36,299 nt of DNA, from the IMG/VR virus record IMGVR_UViG_3300008120_000364, positions 1 to 36,299 of that record; one strand, written 5' to 3'. The notes under the pieces are model-generated. The model did no database searches. It saw only the letters and a program-made list of their open reading frames with translations, and was not told where the DNA came from. This DNA is from a virus. Position numbers and translations under genes: made by a program. Of this stretch, positions 21,741 through 30,989 are shown piece by piece; position 1 is the first letter of the stretch, and each line of letters opens with the position of its first letter.

Positions 21741-21890
21741 TTACTCCTTGAAGTTTAGGGTATTGCCATCAAAGGCTTTACCCGATTCGTTACTTAGCCT
21801 CACCGCCGCATCAATATCTTTCTGCTTCGTTGAGATGGGTTCCATACCTTGGCGAACTGCCGAGTAGTAGGAATCCAATTCTTTATCCAT
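21741..21890 (-). CDS. hypothetical protein (49 aa)
   Basis: From ATG 21890: MDKELDSYYSAVRQGMEPIS, then TKQKDIDAAVRLSNESGKAF. An acidic/helical small protein whose start overlaps the preceding gene by 8 bases. GGAG near its 3' end provides the ribosome-binding site of the next gene. No family recognised. Confidence 0.5.
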   Translation of the reverse strand: MDKELDSYYSAVRQGMEPISTKQKDIDAAVRLSNESGKAFDGNTLNFKE

Positions 21891-22188
21891 AGCCAGCATC
21901 AATTAGAATCTGTGCTTCTGCATCGGTCAGAGTATATTCGTGACCACCGAGATAAGCGGCATCTGCATCAGCAATGTCATCTTGATACGGGGTTTGAACT
22001 TCGGTTACTGTGGTCCCGTTGACCAGCAATGAATAACCACGGGGAATGTCAGTTAGAAAAGGATTGATAGTTCCTGATTGAGTTCCACCTGCAATAGGTC
22101 TAGCAGCAAGACGAGCATACGGAGAATAACGATTCTCTGTAATACCCCAAGTCTCCCACCGCCAAGGTGTTGTTAATCTATAAGGCAT
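21883..22188 (-). CDS. hypothetical structural protein (101 aa)
   Basis: MPYRLTTPWRWETWGITENR starts a protein rich in aromatic residues and turns, with an NPFLTDIPRGYSLLVNGTTV segment and a helical end (YTLTDAEAQILIDAGYG). GGAAG precedes the ATG. It is the first gene after the major capsid gene and is plausibly a head-associated or connector protein. No family assigned. Confidence 0.6.
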   Translation of the reverse strand: MPYRLTTPWRWETWGITENRYSPYARLAARPIAGGTQSGTINPFLTDIPRGYSLLVNGTTVTEVQTPYQDDIADADAAYLGGHEYTLTDAEAQILIDAGYG

Positions 22189-22197
22189 ATCTTCCTT

Positions 22198-23127
22198 TCA
22201 GAATTGACTCATCCCAAGGGACAGACTTTTCAAATTTGCCTGTCCCTCAGAATCAATCAATTTATGAGATTGATGCAGCAGTCTCAATACGATATAGAGC
22301 CGCTTCACGTAGACGGTTGAATCCGCCGAAGTAGTACCAACCGATGGTGCGGAAACGACGTAGAGCGTCGATTTCTGGACCGATAACGGTTGAGATGTCT
22401 TGTGCTTGTGCTTCAGCAAGTGCTTCACGACCAGCAACAACTGCCTTGTAGACAGTAACTGCAGGTGATGCACCGTTAACGGAGTACGTTCTACGTACTT
22501 GGTTAGTTCCTGGAATCCGCCGGTTCCGGCTTCAGCGCGGAGGTCAGCAGATTGACGTGGGTGTAGGTATGCAGCATAGAGTTCGCCAATACGAGGCACA
22601 GCCTTGTTTGTACGAAGTTGTACTACTGCTTCGCGGATATCAGCAACTGTCATTGTGCCAGATGCGGTGATACCTGAAGTACCTGTTGCGGTGCCACCGT
22701 AAATTACGTTGGTACCAGAAGTCAAGACGTTTGCTACAACTACGTCGATAGAATCAGCAGCGTTGTAAGCGATGACGTCTGCAAGAGCAGCGTCTACGTC
22801 GTTGAAAGAAGTTAGGTTTAACTTCTTGGTTGTTGTTACGGCATTGCCGTACTCATTGAGTGTAACTGTAACCTGTGATGGGTTACCTAGTGCTACAGAG
22901 GAAACGTCAGATGTTTCAGTCAAAGTACCGGTTGCGGTGCTTAGGTCTGAATAGATGGAGAATACAACTGACGAACCTGGCATTGCTTGCTGTACTGGCT
23001 TGACATCAGCCAACGCTCTCATCACTGGGATGGAACGAAGAGCCATACGTACATACTGGTCATACGCAGTTTGTACGAGGTTGCTAATTGTCGAAGACGA
23101 GGTCAGCGTTCCCGTAGGAATTGCCAT
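22198..23127 (-). CDS. major capsid protein, frame broken near residue 212
   Basis: Residues 1-212 match HK97-fold major capsid proteins of this phage type (SNLVQTAYDQYVRMALRSIP, VFSIYSDLSTATGTLTETSD, GELYAAYLHPRQSADLRAEA, GTGGFQELTKYV). From residue 213 the open frame turns into nonsense-like sequence ending at 22198. The proper C-terminus lies in another minus frame, ending at 22262, with TVIGPEIDALRRFRTIGWYY, FGGFNRLREAALYRIETAAS. The frames meet at a 15-bp palindrome (22484-22498), and the ~40-50 residues expected between the two parts are missing. Either an assembly or sequencing fault or a genuine deletion; an intact capsid gene would be essential. Confidence 0.85.
   Translation of the reverse strand: MAIPTGTLTSSSTISNLVQTAYDQYVRMALRSIPVMRALADVKPVQQAMPGSSVVFSIYSDLSTATGTLTETSDVSSVALGNPSQVTVTLNEYGNAVTTTKKLNLTSFNDVDAALADVIAYNAADSIDVVVANVLTSGTNVIYGGTATGTSGITASGTMTVADIREAVVQLRTNKAVPRIGELYAAYLHPRQSADLRAEAGTGGFQELTKYVERTPLTVHHLQLLSTRQLLLVVKHLLKHKHKTSQPLSVQKSTLYVVSAPSVGTTSADSTVYVKRLYIVLRLLHQSHKLIDSEGQANLKSLSLGMSQF
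22217..22247 (-). other. hairpin just after the true capsid-gene end
   Basis: AGGGACAG (22217-22224) and CTGTCCCT (22240-22247) form a perfect 8-bp stem with a 15-base AT-rich loop. It lies between the stop of the restored capsid frame (22262) and the next gene. No U tract follows on the minus strand, so it is more likely an mRNA-stabilising 3' hairpin or attenuator than a full terminator. It supports placing the real capsid stop at 22262. Confidence 0.55.
22262..22500 (-). pseudogene. out-of-frame C-terminal part of the major capsid protein
   Basis: In the frame ending at TAA 22264-22262, codons from about 22495 encode RRTYSVNGASPAVTVYKAVV, AGREALAEAQAQDISTVIGP, EIDALRRFRTIGWYYFGGFN and RLREAALYRIETAASIS. 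The GREALAEA, ALRRFR and GWYYFGG elements and the LYRIETAAS end are standard for this capsid family. It must therefore join the N-terminal 212 residues, which are in another frame. A missing insertion of length 1 mod 3 would restore the frame. Confidence 0.8.
22484..22498. repeat. 15-bp palindrome at the capsid frame break
   Basis: GTACGT-TCT-ACGTAC, a perfect 6-bp inverted repeat with a 3-base centre, sits exactly where the two capsid reading frames meet. The repeat could have caused a deletion between short GTACGT copies in replication, or an assembly collapse. Confidence 0.7.
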
Positions 23128-23156
23128 TTACTTGCCTTTCGGTTAGTTAGTTCGGA

Positions 23157-23630
23157 TTAGAGTCCAGACTGCCTAATGATTTCATCTAACTCTTCACGGC
23201 TTCCTGCATTGAGCAACTTCTTATGAATCTCTGCTTGGTATTCAGGAGTAGTTCCTTGTTCCACAGCATTGGTCATACGTTGATATGCAGCAGCCTGTTG
23301 AGGGTCGACGTTAGGTGTTGCCTGGGTTGCTTGAGTTTGTACACCGAAAACATCAGCATAGTTCTCAAGCCATTTTGATACAGACTCCTCAGTTGGGTCT
23401 ATATCCTGTGGGATAAATGCAGCAATCTTGCTGTTTACCCCGCGACTAGCGAGGGCGTCTTTGATTGCTCTATCTCGTTGTGCTTTAGAAAGACCATCAA
23501 ACTGAGCCTTTAATTCAGCCAGTTCTTTTTCTTTCTGCTTGTTTGCTTTACGCAACTGTTTGACGAGGTCATTGGAAGAATCTTTTTCTTCCGTATCAAA
23601 GTCGTCATCTTCGTAGTCGTAATTGGACAT
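23157..23630 (-). CDS. scaffolding protein
   Basis: A 157-residue, highly charged protein directly upstream of the capsid gene. The acidic N-terminus (MSNYDYEDDDFDTEEKDSSN) leads into a coiled-coil (DLVKQLRKANKQKEKELAEL KAQF). A helical region (RAIKDALASRGVNSKIAAFI) and a Gln/Thr-rich segment follow, with a short helix at the end. This is the usual composition of tailed-phage scaffolds, which guide shell assembly and are then expelled. No protease is recognised. Confidence 0.78.
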   Translation of the reverse strand: MSNYDYEDDDFDTEEKDSSNDLVKQLRKANKQKEKELAELKAQFDGLSKAQRDRAIKDALASRGVNSKIAAFIPQDIDPTEESVSKWLENYADVFGVQTQATQATPNVDPQQAAAYQRMTNAVEQGTTPEYQAEIHKKLLNAGSREELDEIIRQSGL

Positions 23631-23748
23631 AGGTCCATCTCCCTTGTTTAGTAGTTGTCGTAGGCCTCATATGGCTTTGGGGGAAACCGTATGGCTCCTA
23701 CTCCTGGTTTTCTGTCTCTCTAACGGACCAGTCGTCCCGTTAGCAGGC
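23631..23748 (-). other. 118-base gap before scaffold gene, with hairpin
   Basis: The longest gap inside the late unit. CTAACGG (23720-23726) and CCGTTAG (23737-23743) form a 7-bp stem with a 10-base loop just after the stop of the upstream gene; no T run follows on the minus strand. Further on, a strong AGGAG-TAGGAG purine block lies before an ATA codon opening a 14-codon frame, probably not a gene. This may be a processing or promoter site that raises capsid and scaffold expression; no clear promoter is seen. Confidence 0.4.
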
Positions 23749-25197
23749 CTAGAATGCGCCCGCTCTGTCGCGGGCTAGTGCGCCACCTGCAACTCCGGCT
23801 TGACCAGAGAATGTGGCTTGCTCTAATTGAGTCAGTTTTTTACGTTGTCTTTCTGCCTCAGTTGCTCCAGTTAATCCAAAGACTTCTTTCTCAACTGTCT
23901 CTTGTGTAAATGGAGTCTGCTTGTAGAACTCTGATAGTTGTGCACCACGAGGTGCTACTTCTACAACAGTTCTAAATCCTTGTCTTGCTGTTTCACCAGT
24001 TACGCCATAGCGTTGTAACTCTTCTGCTCTTGATACACCGGTCTGTAGTCCTGCCATAGTTGCAGCACCACCAATTTCAGCAGCAGTTACCTTACGACGG
24101 ATTTCTGTTAAAGCCTTATCTGGGTCTAATGCGTAAGCAAGAATGTCACCATTAGAAATATCTGGGTAGTATGCACGTAGCGATGCAGCAATCTCAGGTG
24201 CAGCATTAATAACTCGGTTCTGTGCTACCTGGATTCTATCTTCAAGTTCTGCTGCAGATACATCGCCAGCAATGAACTTTTCAAACCCTTCTTGACGGCC
24301 CATATCTCCACGGGCATAGTATGAAGCAGGTAGACCATAATTACGCATAATGTTTTGGTACTGGTCTTCTAGTCCAATATATTCTGCTTCAGATAAAGCA
24401 GTTAATCCTTTTTGAATACGAGATTGATTAGCAGCAAATCGCTTCTTATAAGCATCTGTATCTCGTAGACGGATAGTAAACTCTGAAGGAGATACATTCT
24501 CCATAATCAAACCTCTAAGTGGAGTTACTAATCCACCTAATCCGTATTGGTTGAATTGTTCAAATAATAAATCATATGCAGACTTACGCTTGGCTTGCTC
24601 TTCAGAGGTACCAGCACCCATTCCAGTTCCAGTTAAATAACCGGTTCCTACTGCACCTACTCCTCCACCAGTTCCGCCAGTACCACCGGCTCCACCGGCT
24701 CCACCTGCTCCGCCGGTTCCACTTTCACCAGTTCCGCTAATTCCATAAAGAAAATTATTCCATTCAGAATCTGTTACTTCTTGGCCATTAACATATTTTT
24801 TTCCAGTATTTGATATGCCACTTCTACCAGTTGAAACATATTCTGCATCTGCTCTATTATTTTCAAGCCCTGGAAGACTTGCTCCTCTTGGATAAACAAA
24901 ATTGGGATTAGCACCAGATGAGCCACCATAAGCCCTATTTGCCCTATCCATATTTAAGGTATCGGCAAAACTTTGTGTTATCTCACCTGTATAAGTTGCT
25001 TTTGCTGACTTTGCATTTTTTAGGGTTTCAAGAATTGGAGCATAACTCTTTAGGTCATTAAGTAAACTTTGTGCTTTATTAGCAACTTTAGTTTTACCCT
25101 GCGCTGTAGCATCGGCAATAGTTTTTTCAGCAGCAGCAACGCTTTTGTTATATTCCTTTATAGCGGAATCTACTTGCTTTTCAAATTTAGTAGGCAT
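23749..25197 (-). CDS. virion-associated protein with Gly-rich linker (482 aa)
   Basis: The first ~85 residues are helical and Lys/Ala-rich (KQVDSAIKEYNKSVAAAEKT). A Gly/Thr-rich linker at about 155-200 (GAGGAGGTGGTGGGVGAVG) separates them from a mostly helical C-terminal domain (EFTIRLRDTDAYKKRFAANQ, RNYGLPASYYARGDMG). That looks like a phage structural or ejection protein rather than an enzyme; no catalytic motif is recognised. AGGGG precedes the ATG. It is one of three consecutive large genes between portal and scaffold. Confidence 0.55.
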   Translation of the reverse strand: MPTKFEKQVDSAIKEYNKSVAAAEKTIADATAQGKTKVANKAQSLLNDLKSYAPILETLKNAKSAKATYTGEITQSFADTLNMDRANRAYGGSSGANPNFVYPRGASLPGLENNRADAEYVSTGRSGISNTGKKYVNGQEVTDSEWNNFLYGISGTGESGTGGAGGAGGAGGTGGTGGGVGAVGTGYLTGTGMGAGTSEEQAKRKSAYDLLFEQFNQYGLGGLVTPLRGLIMENVSPSEFTIRLRDTDAYKKRFAANQSRIQKGLTALSEAEYIGLEDQYQNIMRNYGLPASYYARGDMGRQEGFEKFIAGDVSAAELEDRIQVAQNRVINAAPEIAASLRAYYPDISNGDILAYALDPDKALTEIRRKVTAAEIGGAATMAGLQTGVSRAEELQRYGVTGETARQGFRTVVEVAPRGAQLSEFYKQTPFTQETVEKEVFGLTGATEAERQRKKLTQLEQATFSGQAGVAGGALARDRAGAF

Positions 25198-25199
25198 TA

Positions 25200-26309
25200 T
25201 TACCCCTGGAATCCGAAGTCTTTGAGTACTCTAAGTGCAGCATCAGAGACTTCTTCTCTAGCATTGTTTGTATACTGCCAGCGAGGGTCCTTACGGAGTT
25301 GACGCTGGAAATCATATAGAGTCATTTCTCTATCTTGACCAATAGCACCACGAAGTGTTGGGTCATTTAGTGCAATAGTATCTGGATTAACTTCTAGTGT
25401 TGCAGCCATAAGTTTCTTATATGGAGCATATACAGTCTCAAGGTCTATACCTTGGTCAAGTAGATTTGCTACTCTATCTGGCATACCTAATCTTGCAGTT
25501 TGGCGGATTAGATTCTTGAATGTTTCAACATCTGCACCATCTGCAATCTGCTTAGTCCAAGCATCTACAGATGTACCAAAGTCTCTATTTAGGTCAAGAC
25601 CATTAGCGGCTGCAGTCTTAGCAAGTTCTTGTCTTGTTAGGTCTGCTGCTGCCTTCTTCTTTTCAGAGAACTCTGGAAGTTTACGAACAACATTGGTTAG
25701 GAACTGAGCCTCATCAATTCCTTGAATTGTAGTTTGAACTCTTTTACCATCAACTATTTTATAAGTCTGTCTAGTTGGGTTCTTTTTCTGAGCCTTCTGA
25801 AGTTTAGTAGTTATCTTTGTTAACTCTTCAGCAGTAGGTTCTCTATTAAGTTCTCTCTTCCAGACATCTGTAATTAGACTCTGTGCGCCAGTCTTACCAG
25901 CAATACCGATATATTCAGTAGGAAGGTTAGGCTTAGTTCCGCTAGGCTCGGCACTTTCCATAAGGAATTGCTCAAGCGTTAAGTCAGGTCTACCGCTTCT
26001 ATTTGCCTCTGTTACTAAATCAGTAAGAGCATTTGTATAAGCAGTTCCTAACTTTGGACTATACTTGCCAGTTGCAGATTTAACATACTTAGCCCCTTTT
26101 AGAAGTTTAGATATTCTAAGTATTTCTTCTCTAGGGGAGTTTAATAGATTTACAATTCTTTCATCTACTCCAACAGTTCCGGTAGTTCCTGCACCAAAAC
26201 CTTGATAACCAGCGCCAGTTCTAAATGAAGATATGGTTGGTTCACCTGAGATACTATTGCTCTTCCACACCTCTGTAACAGAAGGCGGATTATTTGTACC
26301 TGTTACCAC
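25200..26309 (-). CDS. virion-associated protein (369 aa)
   Basis: GTG start with AGGAG 6 bases upstream. A helical protein after a disordered head (MVTGTNNPPSVTEVWKSNSI). Helices such as ELTKITTKLQKAQKKNP and ELAKTAAANGLDLNRDFG give it the look of an internal head protein. The end (YDFQRQLRKDPRWQYTNNAR) resembles no enzyme known to me. It lies next to the 1555-residue protein and probably works with it in the virion. Function unknown. Confidence 0.55.
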   Translation of the reverse strand: MVTGTNNPPSVTEVWKSNSISGEPTISSFRTGAGYQGFGAGTTGTVGVDERIVNLLNSPREEILRISKLLKGAKYVKSATGKYSPKLGTAYTNALTDLVTEANRSGRPDLTLEQFLMESAEPSGTKPNLPTEYIGIAGKTGAQSLITDVWKRELNREPTAEELTKITTKLQKAQKKNPTRQTYKIVDGKRVQTTIQGIDEAQFLTNVVRKLPEFSEKKKAAADLTRQELAKTAAANGLDLNRDFGTSVDAWTKQIADGADVETFKNLIRQTARLGMPDRVANLLDQGIDLETVYAPYKKLMAATLEVNPDTIALNDPTLRGAIGQDREMTLYDFQRQLRKDPRWQYTNNAREEVSDAALRVLKDFGFQG

Positions 26310-26321
26310 TTATATCTCCTA

Positions 26322-29300
26322 TTAGTCTCTGATTAGTCTTGAGAACAATGCGAAGTAAGCATCTTCTGCATTGCGGTTAGTCTTGGATAGACGTTCCAAT
26401 TCAGCCTTAGCCTGTTCCTTTAGAAGGTCTTTGTAGTTCTGGGCAGATATTGTATTGCCTGGAACTGAATCTCTAGCGTTGATATATTGGTTATATACAT
26501 TCAACATACCTTCGATAGGCTGGCGAATTGCTGGGTCTAACTTGATATCTGGGTTAGAAAGCATAAGGCTTAAATCATTTAGTGCTTGAGTTCTTTGAAT
26601 GGCCTTTTCTGCGCCCTTGCCAAGTTCTTCCTGAAGTGCAGGTCTTGCACCTTTGAAAGATTTAGACCAGTTTTCCCATTGTTCTTTTAATTGACGCTTT
26701 TGGTAATCGTTAGTCGTTATAGCAAGTTCTGCTTCATAAAGGTCTTTTTGAGTGTAGTAGAAGTTCTCGTCAAAGGCTGTATTAACCTGACGTAGATAAT
26801 CCTTCATTAACTTAGATTGCTTTAGACCCATATTGATAAGCAACTTATAGGCGTTGAAATCAAACTCGCCTTCTTTTGGAATAAAGAACGAAGCCGCTTC
26901 TGGATACTTCTTGAGCAGTTCTTTGTTATCATCTATCCACTTATTAGCCTTATCATTAGCGCTAATAATTGCAACTACGTTGCTTTCAGATTCAGATATT
27001 GTATACGGAACCTGGTCTGGGAATAGACGAATCCATTCTTCCATAGCCTTGTCATAACTACCGGTCTTTATAACTAAATTATTCCAAGTTTGCTTGAAGT
27101 TAGTCTCACCATTTTGACGAACCCACTTAGCAATGTCACTTTTAAGTGTTGTTTGCGGTGGGGCTGGTGTAAAGAATCCAGCAATAAACCTTGTAACTAG
27201 AGAAGTAAATGTAGAAGCCTCTAGTTTGTTCTGATATTGCTCCATTTCACCTGGAGTAATAGGAATTTCTTGACCAGTCTTTGGGTCAACCTTTGGTCTT
27301 AGTCCGTGACCTGTGGCCTCTAGGTATGCTGCTGCTTTGCGGAACGCTGAAGCGAACTGAGAGTTACGCTCATTCTTATCCATAAGCGAAATAAAACGAT
27401 TTACGTGTGCAGGAAGCACAGCATTCATCATCGGCTGGTCTTCACCATAAACACCAAGTGCAATTCTATCCAGTTTATCTAAACCTGGTACAAGATTACT
27501 TATACCTTTGATTGTAATTGCAGATAATGGACCAGCAAATGTAGGGAATAGTGAGTCTGGGTTAGAAGATGGAGTAATCATCTTTAACTTGGCAGCAAAT
27601 TCAATAGGCATTGGAGCCTTGATTGCACCTTCTTGACCAAAAGCGCTCATTACCTTGTTTACCGCTTGGTACATTGCAGTTGTACCTGGATAGAAGAAGT
27701 ACTGTTCGCCACTATCGTCAGTCTGAACAAAGCCAGAATGAGCAATACCGTCATAAGTTAACGATGCTCTTGTAATTGCTTCTGGGTTATACCGTGTAGT
27801 ACGGTAGAAACGACGATAAAAGTCTTCAGTTGCACGGTAGAAACGAGCAAAGTTACGAGACGACATAGCCAACTGGCTACGAACTGCAGGATTATCTACA
27901 TATGCTAATGCAGAATCCTTAGCCAAATCCTCTGCTGTATCATTTACTCTACGCATTGCAGACTTGTAAGCCTTATTATAAGCCTCGCCAGTCTTACCCT
28001 TGGTAAAATCATTAATAACTTTTTGAGTATAACCAGCATCATCTAGTTCTTTACGGAATCTAATGACCTCATTAAGAACGATTGGCTCACGACTCCAACG
28101 AGCGTTAGCCTCACCCATAGCATCCCAGCCTTTATCAAAAAAGGATGCAGCAAAATTATCGCCTTCTGAGACTGGAACTAGCGTTGGACCTGAAATATAC
28201 TCAGGTGCAAGTTTAGGGTCATTAGGTAAATCTGCAAGTCTAAGTTCTTTTGCACTTACCTTAACCGTGCCATCTTTGTTTACTTTGACAACTGCGTTAA
28301 GTAAGTCTTCGTTTAGGTCGCCATTCTTCTTAGAGAATACGTTTCTGGCTGCAATATATGCACGCTGTGCGTGAGTATCTATATTTCCGCCATCCTTGAA
28401 GTATAACTGGAATCTATCACGGTCTCTTTTTGGTAGAGTGCTTAGGTACTTCTTCATCTCAGCAATTGCTTTGTTTTCGTCTTTCATATAACGAACAGCA
28501 ATACTACCAAGTTCATCATTTGCCATAACAGAAATCTGGAAAAGCCAGCCAACCTTAGCCTGTTCATTGGCTACTGGGTTGTAGTTAGTAAAGGCTTTAT
28601 CTCCGACAGAACGCTTGTAAGCCTTGCCATCAATAGTAATGGCTTCCATCTTGCCATAGCGATTTACGTCATCTGCGATATTAGAATAACGTCCACCACC
28701 GCGAACGCCATTCTTGGCACCTTCAGATACGTCAGCAAGAAGGTCATCTAAATTGCCATAGCGAACAAGTTCTTCAACAATCTTTGCAGATTTCTTATCT
28801 AACTTATAGGCAAGTTTATTGCGAAGTACAGCCTCTGCCATAACAGCGCGAACTTCATTCTCGTTAGTTGCTGCTGCAATCTTTGCAGAAAATTCTGCCA
28901 CTTCGTCAGCCTTAACAAACTTGTTAATAGCGCCTAGTTCACCTGGCTTAGTTGACCATACAGTGGACTTAAACTTTTCAAGAGCAGTATCTTCTGCTCC
29001 TACGCCTTTACCTGTACGGATACGAGTAGACCAGAGACGACCTTTAACCATATCCCAAGGGTTACGGCCACGAGCCAAGTAAAAAATATCATCTTCGATT
29101 GCGTTACGAATAGCGAATCTAGGACCAGCCAAAGTTAAGAATGACCAGCCAGATGTAATCTTATCTACCCACTTATTGTGAGATGCGCCAACAATTCTTG
29201 ATACAAGACCTTGACGAGCAGTTAGTCTATCTAAGTCAACGATTGATGGAATAACCATTGATGAAGAAAGTTGATATGGGAACAAAGCCATTTGCTCTCC

Positions 29301-30989
29301 AGCAAATTCTGCTGGATTACCTTTACGCACTCCGTCAATTACAACATCTGCAGCGTATCGCTTCTCAAGTCCACGACCTGCAAATTGCTCCATAAAGGTT
29401 TTACCTGGGTCACCTTTACGAACACCACGAGTTGAGAATATGGTGTTCCAAAGTCCCTTGGTAATCTGCATACGCTGACCTTCATCACCAGCAGCAAATG
29501 CTTCAGCAATAATCTTGCTATGGTAACGAGAGTTTGTTAGACGCGCTGTACGATAGATTTGGTCTACAGCATCTGGAGCCATAACATCAAATACAGTAGA
29601 TGTTGGATTTGGCACTCTTGTAAACTTAGCAGCAAATCTATCTAGTCGTCCTAGAATCTGATTTTCTGTAAAGCGAACAGCACCATCTGGACCTTTTAAT
29701 CTACCAACTTGCTTTTCTAAAGCAGCGATATCTTCAGACCTACCTGTAATACCAGTTACGATATCGTCAAACTGTGGCCCAATTCCGTATAAAGAACGGA
29801 CTAACTTCTGTCCAACTTTATCAATATCAAAAACTTTACTTGTGGCAGTAAGAGCAGCAACTCTTGCTTTACGTCCAGCAGTTAATCTTGGAATCAAAGG
29901 CGTTTCTCTGGCTGCTTGACCCTTAAAGATAGCAAGCATATCTACGCCATTTTGGAAGAAATTCTTTGCAGTGTCTGCATCTTTGATACCAGCCTTGACA
30001 AATTCATCAATAGCAGCAGGACCAAATTCTGGAGCAAGGCGACGAAGTTTTGTCATAGCCTCTGTAGATGCAACTACATCTTTAGATTTACGAGCCTTAG
30101 ATAAAGCATCTAAGTCATTACCGTATTGATTAAAGAACTCAACTACTTTTGGATTGTTAAATGCTTGGTCTAGTTTTTTAGGAGAGCCAGCAATTTTAAT
30201 AATTGAATAGTTGATAGCATCGTAGGCTTTCTTAGCCTTACCAAGCGCAAGCGTTGGGTCTACAAATGCAAAAACTGTATCAACAAAACCGGATATGCCT
30301 TTATATAAAAAGCCTGAACCTTCTAAGCCTTCAGGCAAAAGTGCATTTGCTACTTGACGACCTGGAGAATACTTAGATGCAAATACAGCATCATAAGCAT
30401 CTTGCCATAATGGGTCTTTATTTTGAGCAGCAAGAGATGCAATTTCTTTTTCTTCAGGTGTTCCACTAGCAATAATGTCAGCAAGTGCCTTACCTTCAGT
30501 TACTTGTTGAACAACTTTGATTCTTGCTGGACCATACTTCTGTGTAGCCTTAGCAATACGTCCTTCGTTGTATAGAAGTTCGCCATTGTCATTTGATTTT
30601 TCCCAAGCAGCGCTAACAATCTGAGAGCGCTTTGCTGGGTTATATAAATTTTTAAGTGCGCCTTCTTCTACAGCAAGAGCGGTTGTTCTGTATACGCGAT
30701 TCTTAAAATCAGTAACTTCTTGAAGGGCATCAAATACTTTACCGCCGGTGTAGTGCCAAGCAGTACTAAACCAGCCACGTTTAGCAGGTTCTGGTTGTGT
30801 ACCGAAAGTTGTCTTTAATATTTCTTGTTGGTCTGCAGGTAAAGACTGAAATCTAACCTTTGCTTCAGATGCAGGCATATCAAGAAGGCTCTTATGTGTA
30901 GAGACAATCTTGCCAATCTCGCTTGCCTTCTCTTGGTCAGCAGGAGAAAGTCCAGCCTTTGCTGCGGCTATCTTAAGAGTTTTCTCCAC
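26322..30989 (-). CDS. very large internal virion / ejection-type protein (1555 aa)
   Basis: The largest gene. GTG start with AGAGG just before it. Mainly helical and Lys/Ala-rich throughout, with no transmembrane array and no coiled repeat typical of a tape measure. Regions such as RGWFSTAWHYTGGKVFDALQ, GPRFAIRNAIEDDIFYLARG, and FTSLVTRFIAGFFTPAPPQT are aromatic-rich islands. It follows the portal gene and precedes the scaffold. Size, helicity and position fit an internal head or ejection protein that enters the cell with the DNA, as in short-tailed phages. A tape-measure role is less likely: it lies before, not after, the capsid and tail genes. No enzyme motif was recognised. Confidence 0.6.
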   Translation of the reverse strand: MEKTLKIAAAKAGLSPADQEKASEIGKIVSTHKSLLDMPASEAKVRFQSLPADQQEILKTTFGTQPEPAKRGWFSTAWHYTGGKVFDALQEVTDFKNRVYRTTALAVEEGALKNLYNPAKRSQIVSAAWEKSNDNGELLYNEGRIAKATQKYGPARIKVVQQVTEGKALADIIASGTPEEKEIASLAAQNKDPLWQDAYDAVFASKYSPGRQVANALLPEGLEGSGFLYKGISGFVDTVFAFVDPTLALGKAKKAYDAINYSIIKIAGSPKKLDQAFNNPKVVEFFNQYGNDLDALSKARKSKDVVASTEAMTKLRRLAPEFGPAAIDEFVKAGIKDADTAKNFFQNGVDMLAIFKGQAARETPLIPRLTAGRKARVAALTATSKVFDIDKVGQKLVRSLYGIGPQFDDIVTGITGRSEDIAALEKQVGRLKGPDGAVRFTENQILGRLDRFAAKFTRVPNPTSTVFDVMAPDAVDQIYRTARLTNSRYHSKIIAEAFAAGDEGQRMQITKGLWNTIFSTRGVRKGDPGKTFMEQFAGRGLEKRYAADVVIDGVRKGNPAEFAGEQMALFPYQLSSSMVIPSIVDLDRLTARQGLVSRIVGASHNKWVDKITSGWSFLTLAGPRFAIRNAIEDDIFYLARGRNPWDMVKGRLWSTRIRTGKGVGAEDTALEKFKSTVWSTKPGELGAINKFVKADEVAEFSAKIAAATNENEVRAVMAEAVLRNKLAYKLDKKSAKIVEELVRYGNLDDLLADVSEGAKNGVRGGGRYSNIADDVNRYGKMEAITIDGKAYKRSVGDKAFTNYNPVANEQAKVGWLFQISVMANDELGSIAVRYMKDENKAIAEMKKYLSTLPKRDRDRFQLYFKDGGNIDTHAQRAYIAARNVFSKKNGDLNEDLLNAVVKVNKDGTVKVSAKELRLADLPNDPKLAPEYISGPTLVPVSEGDNFAASFFDKGWDAMGEANARWSREPIVLNEVIRFRKELDDAGYTQKVINDFTKGKTGEAYNKAYKSAMRRVNDTAEDLAKDSALAYVDNPAVRSQLAMSSRNFARFYRATEDFYRRFYRTTRYNPEAITRASLTYDGIAHSGFVQTDDSGEQYFFYPGTTAMYQAVNKVMSAFGQEGAIKAPMPIEFAAKLKMITPSSNPDSLFPTFAGPLSAITIKGISNLVPGLDKLDRIALGVYGEDQPMMNAVLPAHVNRFISLMDKNERNSQFASAFRKAAAYLEATGHGLRPKVDPKTGQEIPITPGEMEQYQNKLEASTFTSLVTRFIAGFFTPAPPQTTLKSDIAKWVRQNGETNFKQTWNNLVIKTGSYDKAMEEWIRLFPDQVPYTISESESNVVAIISANDKANKWIDDNKELLKKYPEAASFFIPKEGEFDFNAYKLLINMGLKQSKLMKDYLRQVNTAFDENFYYTQKDLYEAELAITTNDYQKRQLKEQWENWSKSFKGARPALQEELGKGAEKAIQRTQALNDLSLMLSNPDIKLDPAIRQPIEGMLNVYNQYINARDSVPGNTISAQNYKDLLKEQAKAELERLSKTNRNAEDAYFALFSRLIRD

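Noticed and set aside
23631-23748. 14-codon micro-frame starting at ATA after an AGGAGTAGGAG block, and a 35-codon plus-strand frame
   Set aside because: No accepted start codon for the first and no transcription context for the second; left as intergenic.
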